Positions 14,155 through 21,548 of a stretch of DNA of 23,630 bases are shown piece after piece (within the stretch, counting starts at the first letter, position 1; each line of letters opens with the position of its first letter). Source of the DNA: Bacteroides_E sp964528875 (lineage in GTDB: Bacteria > Bacteroidota > Bacteroidia > Bacteroidales > Bacteroidaceae); assembly GCA_964528875.1 (NCBI GenBank), contig CAZGUI010000037.1:1-23630 (forward strand), given 5' to 3'. The notes under the pieces were generated by a model. That model was given only the letters and a program-made list of their open reading frames with translations, was not told where the DNA came from and ran no database searches. A program made the translations under genes and the position numbers.

Positions 14155-15759
14155 ATGAAAAACATTTTTCTTCTTCTTATTTTTATATGGGCATCCCCCA
14201 ATGTTAATAATGCTTCTAAAACATTAGAGTCTCTTTTAGAAGAAGCAAACCACTCGTTATATACAAATCCACAATACTCCATTCAGTGTGCTGACCATAT
14301 AACCAGTAGCAGCAAAGACTCTCTTTTAATAACTCAAGCCTATTTAATTAAAGGATTAGCAGAAAAGTATTTAGGAAACTTCGACTTGAGTTTCACTTCC
14401 TTTCATAAAGCTGAAACCTTATGTCCACAAGACGAAAGAGTGCTCTATGCCACAGTTCTTTTATACATATCGGATATATACTCCCGATTGATGGATTATA
14501 ATAAGGCAATAAAATTAAATAACGAAGCTACCAGTATTTTAAAGATGCAAAACGACTCTACAGGATTGGCCATAGCCTATAACAGCCGAGGTATTATTCA
14601 TTACAATTTGGAGGAGTTTCGAACAGCAGAAGACTGCTTTATAAAAGCTCTTCATATCAACAGAAAATTAGGTAATATTGAAACAGTAGCAGCCAACTTA
14701 AATAATATGTGTTTATACAAAGGTAATTTAGAAGATAAGTTGCAAAAAATAAATGAATCAATTATTATAAACAAAAACTTAAATGCTAAATTATCTCTAG
14801 CAGAAAACTACAACAATAAAGGAAAACAATATTACTTTGCAGGTCAATATGAAAAAGCTATCGTACCTTTAAACAAAGCCAAAGAGATTGCGTGGAGTTT
14901 TGATGCAAAGGAACTCATTTGTGATAATTATGAATATTTCTCATTGGTTTATTTTGGAATGAAGGATTATAAAAAAGCCTACGAAAATTTAGTAGAACTA
15001 TACAAGCTAAGCAATAAACTACAGAAAACAAATCGCCTAAGAATTATAGAGAAACAAATATCTGAAGAAATCATTACTGAACAACAAAAAGAAATTGATC
15101 AAAAAGAGAATCAGTTTAGAATTAAATTGTTAGAGCGTAATTTAGCTGTTATATCCGTAATTCTTGTTGTGTTAATCATTTTATTAATTTTTATTCCTTA
15201 CCTAAGAAAAAGAAAAAAAGATATTGAAGTAGCTGAAGCGCAATACAAGCTAGGACAATCGGAGAAAAAGATATCCGAACTAAAAATTCAACAACAGCAA
15301 GATGCTCTCAAACTAATAAAAACTCAACTAGATACTATGCATCATGAAATAACTAATTTTGCAATGTATTTATATAGTAGAAATCAAGTTCTTGACTCTA
15401 TTAGCAGACGAATAAAGGAGGGATATAATATGAATCCTGCTACTTTACAAGTTCACTTAAAAAAAATCAACTACTTTATAACTCAATATAAAAGAGGAAC
15501 AAAAGAAACGAATGAATTATTGGAAAAAATAGAAATTAGAAATAAAGATTATAAAAAACGCTTACTAAAATTGCACCCAAACTTAACGCCAGGAGAAATA
15601 AATCTAGCCATGCTCCTGAGGGTCAATATCTCCTCCAAAGAGATCTCATTACTAACAGGAACTAACCCCAAAAGTGTAAATATGAATCGCTATAGACTAA
15701 GGCAAGCGTTAAAATTAAACACAGATATAAATCTAAAAGAATATCTACAATCCATATAA
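14155..15759 (+). CDS. TPR / membrane helix / LuxR-like HTH regulator of the Sus locus
   Basis: This is a 534-aa protein with a signal peptide at about 1-20, TPR repeats at about 60-290 (for example AYNSRGIIHYNLEEFRTAEDCF), a membrane helix at about 330-349 followed by RKRKK, a coiled coil at about 355-395 and a C-terminal HTH at about 475-520. The HTH reads LTPGEINLAMLLRVNISSKEISLL and then a recognition helix containing TNPKSVNMNRYRLRQ, the LuxR/GerE-like pattern of many Bacteroidota regulators. The TPRs would be periplasmic and the HTH cytoplasmic, so one protein would sense across the membrane and bind DNA. No kinase or receiver domain is present. It sits directly upstream of susC in the same direction, separated by 197 nt, and probably controls that operon. 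The signal is not predictable. Confidence 0.9.
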   Translation: MKNIFLLLIFIWASPNVNNASKTLESLLEEANHSLYTNPQYSIQCADHITSSSKDSLLITQAYLIKGLAEKYLGNFDLSFTSFHKAETLCPQDERVLYATVLLYISDIYSRLMDYNKAIKLNNEATSILKMQNDSTGLAIAYNSRGIIHYNLEEFRTAEDCFIKALHINRKLGNIETVAANLNNMCLYKGNLEDKLQKINESIIINKNLNAKLSLAENYNNKGKQYYFAGQYEKAIVPLNKAKEIAWSFDAKELICDNYEYFSLVYFGMKDYKKAYENLVELYKLSNKLQKTNRLRIIEKQISEEIITEQQKEIDQKENQFRIKLLERNLAVISVILVVLIILLIFIPYLRKRKKDIEVAEAQYKLGQSEKKISELKIQQQQDALKLIKTQLDTMHHEITNFAMYLYSRNQVLDSISRRIKEGYNMNPATLQVHLKKINYFITQYKRGTKETNELLEKIEIRNKDYKKRLLKLHPNLTPGEINLAMLLRVNISSKEISLLTGTNPKSVNMNRYRLRQALKLNTDINLKEYLQSI

Positions 15760-15785
15760 TCTCAAAAAAAACTTTTATTATTTTA

Positions 15786-15880
15786 GTAGATACAGAAAAA
15801 ACCATAATAGACTAAAGATCAAATAGATATCGAAAATCAAGTAGATTATAAAGTCTGTTGTTCTTTTCTTTTTGTAGATA
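15786..15880. promoter_or_regulatory. Cluster of TAGAT motifs upstream of susC
   Basis: The motif GTAGATA or a one-base variant occurs four times in the same orientation, at 15786, 15823, 15841 and 15874, inside the 197-nt gap before susC. This could be a set of binding sites for the TPR-HTH regulator. The motif is short and AT-rich, so chance is not excluded. Confidence 0.25.
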
Positions 15881-15956
15881 AAAAACTCATAAAAATACAC
15901 ATTTATTATACTCTCATCTATCTATCTTGTTTGTGTTAACTAGAAAGATAGACACT

Positions 15957-18900
15957 ATGAATGCAATCAATTTTTTTAAAGGTAGAGCATTATTCTTATT
16001 CTTAGCTCTTACCCTGTGTGGGTTTATTTCCGCACAAAAAGCTCAAATTACAGGCACTATACTCGATCAATTGAACTACCCTGTTATTGGCGCTAGTATT
16101 CTTGAAAAGAATACTACTAATGGAACCATTACTGACTTAGATGGAGAGTTTTCTCTTTCAGTTGACCCACAAGCAACACTTATTATTAGTTATGTGGGAT
16201 ATAAAACACAAGAGGTACTGGTTCAAAACAGACGAAAATTTGATATTGTATTGAAGGAAGATGCGCACTTATTAGAAGAGACCGTAGTGATTGGATACGG
16301 TGTTTTAAAAAAGAGCGATTTAACTGGAGCTATTTCTTCAGTAGATGTAGAGGATCTTAGCCGCAGAGCTACAACCAATCCGGCAGAAGCATTACAAGGA
16401 AAAATTGCCGGTGTAAACATCCAGAAATCAGGAGGTAATGCCGGAGCAACCATGCAAATAAAAATTCGTGGAATAAAAACCTTTGGCGATAACAATCCTC
16501 TTTATATTATCGACGGATTTCCCGGAGATATTGAAAATGTTAACCCACAAGACATTGAATCTATGGAGGTGTTAAAAGATGGTGCGGCAGCTGCCATTTA
16601 CGGATCAGTAGCTGCCAATGGAGTAGTTATTATTACTACCAAGAGTGGTAAAAAAGGAGACTTAAAGATAGACTTTAGTACTTATTTTACCAGTACAAGA
16701 GTGGCTAAGAAATTAGACTTATTAAATGCAGAACAATATAAAAATGTTCACCGTACCATGTATGAGAATTACAATGAACAATTTCCTTCAGAAGCTATAA
16801 CGCTACCTGCATACATTAACAAAAATACGGGAGTAGATACAGATTGGCAAGATGCTATGCTACGTAATGGTTTATCCAAAAATTATTTAGTAAGTGTAAG
16901 AGGAGGAGCTGAAAATGCCCAATATTCTATTTCATATAATCATGCAGATGATAAAGGGATTTTCTTAGGCAATCGATTTGTACAAGACAATGCGCGCGCT
17001 AAATTATTTATGAGAAAAAACATCTTTGATTTTGATGCGAATTTAGCCATTCGTTACACTAAAGGTGAAAGTCCACAATATTCATTGAAAGAGATGTATA
17101 TGATAAGCCCCTTAGTACCTGTTTACGATGAGAATGAACTAGATGGGTTTGGTCTAACTAATTTTGATGGCATTCCTAACAATAGAAATGTAATGGCAGA
17201 CTATTATTATAAAAAAGAAGCCACTCGTAACTATTATACTACAGCAAACATTGGAATCACCATTAATTTCACTAATTGGTTAAATTTCAAAACTAGCTAT
17301 GGATACAGAGGGAAACATGAATGTACAACTTATCACACTCCGGCATACATTGCGGATGAAAAATCCAAACAAATGTATCCTTACCATAGTGAAACTTCGG
17401 GTTACTGGGAAGAACAAGTTCTTGATAATGTATTAAGTTTTAATAAAGAATTTAAACAGCATTCTATTACTGCTATGGTAGGTAATTCTATCACAGGTAC
17501 CAAATACAATTGGAATTCTGTAGGTATAGAGGGGAAAACCACTATTTATGAAGTACAAGATGGAAAAATTGTAACCAATGAAATGCCTAGCGGATTCCTA
17601 GATCAGTCGTTCCAAACAATTGATGCAGGAAAAGGAGGAACTTACGACGGTGAAGGCAGTAAATGGGACTATAGACGGGTTTCCTTCTTTGGTCGCATAA
17701 ATTACAATTACGATAATCGGTATTTATTCCAAGCTACTTTACGCTACGACGGTTCGTCTAAATTTAGTTCAGAAAATCGCTGGGGAGGGTTCCCTTCATT
17801 AGCAGTAGGTTGGAGAATCAGTGAAGAAAAGTTCTTTCCTAAAAACAGTGTAATAAACAATTTAAGATTCCGTGCCAGCTGGGGCCGTTTAGGGAATGAG
17901 AATGCTTTAGGTTATTACGATTTTCAAACGCTAATCTCTACATACAATACCAAGTACCAAGGATACGTAAAAGGAAATGGAGATACACCTTGGGTAGGAA
18001 GTATTGCTCGTGGTTTAGAAAGTAGGTCTTTGAAGTGGGAAACCACAGATACCAAAAACATTGGATTAGACATGGGATTTTTTAACAACAAATTAGTAGC
18101 TAATATGAATTACTACTATAATCAAACAGAAGATTTATTGATCACTAAAGTTTTACCATCATCAAGTGGATTAGATAACCCTGTATTAAATGTAGGAAAA
18201 ATAAGAAACTCAGGATTTGAATTGGAATTAAACTGGACCGATCGAATCAAAGATTTTAATTACAACATAGGTTTTAACTTAGCCACTATCAGTAATAAGG
18301 TAACTCAATTATCGGATGATAATCAAACACTTTATGGTGAAGGACTGAAGTATGGAACAGAACACTTTCCCACACAAACTAAAGTAGGTCAACCCATTGG
18401 CAGCTTTTACTTATATCAGTCCAATGGCATTTTCCAATCAATGGATGAGGTAAAGGCACATGTAAATAGAGAGGGAAATCTACTTCAACCCGAAGCTAGA
18501 CCCGGTGACATTCGTTTCTTAGATGTCAATAATGACGGACAAATAGATGAGGACGATAAAGTGCATTCCGGATCGGGAATACCTACTTTAGAGGCAAACA
18601 TAAACTTCTCGGCGAGCTATAAAGGAATAGACCTTTCGTTTTCATTAGGTAGCGCCTGGGGACATAAATTGTACAACGGCAATAAATATTTTTATGAAGG
18701 TATGAACTCGGGATCAAACTTCCTTGCTTCAGCATTAGATGCCTGGACACCAGACAATAGAGACACAGATGTTCCACGAGCCATATACCAAGACCCCAAC
18801 TTAAACATGAGAGAGTCAACTCGTTTCTTAGAAAAAGGGAATTTTGTTCGCTTGAGAACATTACAAGTAGGATATACTTTACCTAAGACTTTGATGCAAA

Positions 18901-19076
18901 AAATCCATGTTGATAAATTACGTATTTACTTTAACGTAGACAACCTATTTACCCTAACTAGTTATAAAGGAATAGATCCTGAGTTCTCCAGAGAAAGTGT
19001 ATTGAATACGGGAATTGATAAGTTTATTTATCCTTTTACGCGCTCCTTTACACTTGGTGCACAATTAACATTCTAA
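15957..19076 (+). CDS. SusC/RagA-family TonB-dependent outer-membrane transporter
   Basis: This is the beta-barrel importer of a Sus-type system, 1039 aa from the ATG at 15957. An in-frame TTG 30 nt upstream is possible, but the ATG gives a proper signal peptide (cleavage near FISAQ) with a purine-rich stretch before it. Following the signal peptide are a carboxypeptidase-regulatory-like beta-sandwich (QITGTILDQLNYPVIGASI; TDLDGEFSLSV), a TonB-box region around EETVVIGYG, a plug domain with LQGKIAGVNIQ, IRGIKTF, PLYIIDGFPGD and SMEVLKDGAAAAIYGS, and a long 22-strand-type barrel ending SFTLGAQLTF. All hallmarks are intact. It pairs with the SusD protein 17 nt downstream to import oligosaccharides with TonB-supplied energy. 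The beta-galactosidase further on suggests a galactose-containing substrate. Confidence 0.96.
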   Translation: MNAINFFKGRALFLFLALTLCGFISAQKAQITGTILDQLNYPVIGASILEKNTTNGTITDLDGEFSLSVDPQATLIISYVGYKTQEVLVQNRRKFDIVLKEDAHLLEETVVIGYGVLKKSDLTGAISSVDVEDLSRRATTNPAEALQGKIAGVNIQKSGGNAGATMQIKIRGIKTFGDNNPLYIIDGFPGDIENVNPQDIESMEVLKDGAAAAIYGSVAANGVVIITTKSGKKGDLKIDFSTYFTSTRVAKKLDLLNAEQYKNVHRTMYENYNEQFPSEAITLPAYINKNTGVDTDWQDAMLRNGLSKNYLVSVRGGAENAQYSISYNHADDKGIFLGNRFVQDNARAKLFMRKNIFDFDANLAIRYTKGESPQYSLKEMYMISPLVPVYDENELDGFGLTNFDGIPNNRNVMADYYYKKEATRNYYTTANIGITINFTNWLNFKTSYGYRGKHECTTYHTPAYIADEKSKQMYPYHSETSGYWEEQVLDNVLSFNKEFKQHSITAMVGNSITGTKYNWNSVGIEGKTTIYEVQDGKIVTNEMPSGFLDQSFQTIDAGKGGTYDGEGSKWDYRRVSFFGRINYNYDNRYLFQATLRYDGSSKFSSENRWGGFPSLAVGWRISEEKFFPKNSVINNLRFRASWGRLGNENALGYYDFQTLISTYNTKYQGYVKGNGDTPWVGSIARGLESRSLKWETTDTKNIGLDMGFFNNKLVANMNYYYNQTEDLLITKVLPSSSGLDNPVLNVGKIRNSGFELELNWTDRIKDFNYNIGFNLATISNKVTQLSDDNQTLYGEGLKYGTEHFPTQTKVGQPIGSFYLYQSNGIFQSMDEVKAHVNREGNLLQPEARPGDIRFLDVNNDGQIDEDDKVHSGSGIPTLEANINFSASYKGIDLSFSLGSAWGHKLYNGNKYFYEGMNSGSNFLASALDAWTPDNRDTDVPRAIYQDPNLNMRESTRFLEKGNFVRLRTLQVGYTLPKTLMQKIHVDKLRIYFNVDNLFTLTSYKGIDPEFSRESVLNTGIDKFIYPFTRSFTLGAQLTF

Positions 19077-19093
19077 CCCAAATCCATTAGATT

Positions 19094-20644
19094 ATGAAAA
19101 AAACAATATACTTATTACTAGTAAGTCTCTCACCACTATTTTTTGTTGCCTGTGATGACTACTTAAGTGTACAATCACCTGATCAATTAACCTCTGATAC
19201 TTTTTGGCGCAATTTATCAGAAGCTGAAGCCGGACTATCTGCTGCTTATTCACAATTGGAAAACTCTATTGATACATGGTCTTTTGCAGAAATCAAATGG
19301 CCCGTTGAAGCCTACCGTGAAGATATAGTGATTATGGGTAATGATGCAATGAACTACCCTAACTGGGTGGAACTTAACAGATTTACTTATACCAATGGAA
19401 ATTCTCAAGTATCCGCTTATTGGACAAACAACTACAGAGGTATTAATTTTGCAAATCAAGTAATTGAAAAGGTTCCTGGAATTTCGGATGATAAAATTGA
19501 TCCTACTCTTAGAGAACAAATTACCAATGAGGCTCATTTCTTAAGGGCTTATTATCACCTACAACTCATTTTAAACTTTGAGGAGATTATTATTCGAGAC
19601 ATCTACATCACAAGACAAGATCAATTAAATAAACCACCTTCTCCTCGTATAGAAGCTTGGAATTTCATCATTGAAGATTTGAAAAAAGCCACACAACTTC
19701 CAGCCTCTTATGGAGCATCGGACATTGGTCGTGCTACGAAAGGAGCAGCATACTCTTATTTAGGCTTGTGTTATTTAACTCGTGCATACGAAGAAACCGC
19801 ATCCCAAAGTGAGTTTTTCAAGCTTGCTGTTGACGCTTTAGATAAAGTTTCCGGCTATGAATTAGAGAAAGAGTTCAATACCATGTTTGATGCTTCAAAC
19901 AAGAATTCTAAAGAGTCTATTTTTGAACTTCAGTTCTCTATGTCTACGGCAAATGGAGCTGATTATCACACCCAGTTACACCGTTGGATGGGTGTTTCTG
20001 AACTGTGGGGATGGGATGAAATACTTCCGAGTGAAATTTTAATGAATGAATATATGAAGGAAGGTGAAATAGCTACGACAGGAAGGTATGACTCTAGATT
20101 GTACTACACAATTTTTTACGAATGCGATTATTTTAATGATGGCAATGGAAGAGTTTATGGTTACGATTATAAAGACTGGTTCAATAAAGAAGTTGAACGG
20201 GATAATAATTCGAAGGAAATAGTATACTATAATCGCCCGGCTTTTCGTAAATTTATGCCTAAAGATTACGCTGCTTTAAGTGAAAATTATTGCGCCATCA
20301 ATATTCCTTTGATGCGATATGCCAATGTTTTATTGATGAAAGCAGAAGCACTGAATGAACAGGGACAAACCGATAAGGCGATTCCATTAATTAATCAGGT
20401 TCGTTCCGTTCATGGAGACATGCCGGATATGGTGGGATCAACCCAAGCAGATGTGCGTGCACAGATCATACACGAACGCATGATTGAGTTTCCATTGGAG
20501 AACTGGCGTTGGTATGACCTTCGCAGATGGGGTAAATTAGAGGAAGCCATGAAAGCAGCTAATCGGAACAACTTTTCTTACGAGAAAAATGCATTTTACC
20601 CTATTCCGTTAACCGAGATTAATGCGAATGGATCATTAAATTAA
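19094..20644 (+). CDS. SusD/RagB-family glycan-binding outer-membrane lipoprotein
   Basis: This is a 516-aa surface lipoprotein that forms the lid on the SusC barrel and captures glycan. The signal peptide ends in the lipobox FVAC with lipidation at C20, followed by DD, which fits surface export in Bacteroidota. The N-terminal region (QSPDQLTSDTFWRN, EAGLSAAYSQLEN) and the TPR-like helices (EAHFLRAYYHLQLILNF; GAAYSYLGLCYLTRAY) are typical. So are the C-terminal motifs LLMKAEALNEQG, AIPLINQVR and ERMIEFPLENWRWYDLRRWG. The length is normal. Spacing of 17 nt from susC and 29 nt to the next gene indicates one operon. The bound glycan cannot be read from sequence. Confidence 0.96.
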   Translation: MKKTIYLLLVSLSPLFFVACDDYLSVQSPDQLTSDTFWRNLSEAEAGLSAAYSQLENSIDTWSFAEIKWPVEAYREDIVIMGNDAMNYPNWVELNRFTYTNGNSQVSAYWTNNYRGINFANQVIEKVPGISDDKIDPTLREQITNEAHFLRAYYHLQLILNFEEIIIRDIYITRQDQLNKPPSPRIEAWNFIIEDLKKATQLPASYGASDIGRATKGAAYSYLGLCYLTRAYEETASQSEFFKLAVDALDKVSGYELEKEFNTMFDASNKNSKESIFELQFSMSTANGADYHTQLHRWMGVSELWGWDEILPSEILMNEYMKEGEIATTGRYDSRLYYTIFYECDYFNDGNGRVYGYDYKDWFNKEVERDNNSKEIVYYNRPAFRKFMPKDYAALSENYCAINIPLMRYANVLLMKAEALNEQGQTDKAIPLINQVRSVHGDMPDMVGSTQADVRAQIIHERMIEFPLENWRWYDLRRWGKLEEAMKAANRNNFSYEKNAFYPIPLTEINANGSLN

Positions 20645-20673
20645 CAGAGAAAAAAACCTTTCAATCAAACACT

Positions 20674-20940
20674 ATGCTAGTTGTCATTGGATTTTTAATC
20701 GTTGGAGTTGCTGTTGGATTCTTCATTCAAAAAAAGAAAACAGTAAATGTCAGTCCACTAATTATGGTCTTTATTTGCTCTCTTCTTTTCATTTTAGGAG
20801 TTGAAGTGGGTGAAAATGAAACCATATTAAAGAACCTCGATACAATTGGTATAGATGCCTTAATTATTACCGGAGGTGCTGTGATAGGCAGCATTTTGTT
20901 GGCATGGCTCCTCTGGTACATTGTACAATCGAAAGCATAA
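20674..20940 (+). CDS. lysO: LysO-family exporter, N-terminal part encoded separately
   Basis: This 88-aa hydrophobic protein corresponds to the first part of the lysine exporter LysO (DUF340), which in Escherichia coli is one chain of about 299 aa. Three membrane segments are visible at about 2-18, 27-44 and 59-83, including FILGVEVGENETILKNL, a pattern typical of the family. It has its own start and stop, and the second part starts 5 nt later. Split LysO genes occur in Bacteroidota as far as I recall, so this is likely a natural two-gene form and not a frameshift. It would act in the inner membrane with the next gene. The symbol is by family resemblance only; lysine as the substrate is inferred. 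Confidence 0.82.
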   Translation: MLVVIGFLIVGVAVGFFIQKKKTVNVSPLIMVFICSLLFILGVEVGENETILKNLDTIGIDALIITGGAVIGSILLAWLLWYIVQSKA

Positions 20941-20945
20941 GTGAG

Positions 20946-21548
20946 ATGAAAGGAAGTATTATTATTATTTTATTTTTTATACTAGGGGTCGCTTTTGGTC
21001 ATTATAATTGGATACCTTATAATTTCACAGAGAGTGAGATTAGCTTTTATATTCTTTGTGGCTTAATGTTTTTAGTCGGAATCAGCGTAGGCAACGACTC
21101 AAAAACAATTCAAGGCTTTAAGCATATAAATTATCGTCTCCTTTTCCTACCATTAGCAACGATTATTGGAACCTTACTAGGATGTTTCTTTGTCAGTTTT
21201 TTCTTATCCCAGCGCAGTACAACAGAATGTATGGCTGTTGGGTCGGGTTTTGGTTATTACTCACTATCCAGTATATTTATTACAGAATATAAAGGAGCTG
21301 AACTGGGTACTATCGCTTTAATTTCTAACATAATGCGAGAAATTATAGCTTTACTCTTTGCTCCGCTATTTGCTAAATATTTTGGAAAGCTCTCGCCCAT
21401 TTCAGCGGGTGGAGCCACCACTATGGATACCACGTTACCCATCATTACTAAGTTTTCCGGCAAAGAATATGTCATCGTTTCAATTTATCATGGATTTATA
21501 GTAGACCTTAGCGTCCCCTTTTTAGTAACATTATTTTGCTTATTATGA
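20946..21548 (+). CDS. lysO: LysO-family exporter, C-terminal part
   Basis: This 200-aa membrane protein matches the C-terminal two-thirds of LysO. It carries the conserved stretches CMAVGSGFGYYSLSSIFITE, NIMREIIALLFAPL, GGATTMDTTLPII and IYHGFIVDLSVPFLV. I chose the ATG at 20946, 5 nt after the preceding stop. An in-frame upstream ATG at 20904 would overlap the previous gene by 37 nt and add 14 polar residues that do not fit the family. About six membrane helices are present. Together the two products total 288 residues, close to the fused protein. The stop overlaps the beta-galactosidase start by 4 nt (ATGA), which couples the two. LysO exports lysine and the toxic analogue thialysine in E. 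coli; why it lies in a glycan operon is unclear. Confidence 0.88.
   Translation: MKGSIIIILFFILGVAFGHYNWIPYNFTESEISFYILCGLMFLVGISVGNDSKTIQGFKHINYRLLFLPLATIIGTLLGCFFVSFFLSQRSTTECMAVGSGFGYYSLSSIFITEYKGAELGTIALISNIMREIIALLFAPLFAKYFGKLSPISAGGATTMDTTLPIITKFSGKEYVIVSIYHGFIVDLSVPFLVTLFCLL

Noticed and set aside
15927..15956. TTG start extending SusC by ten residues
   Set aside because: The ATG at 15957 gives a better signal peptide and has purine-rich sequence just upstream.
20674..21548. LysO broken by a frameshift
   Set aside because: Each part has its own start and stop with a clean 5-nt gap and intact family motifs, and the total length matches, so a natural two-gene form is more likely.
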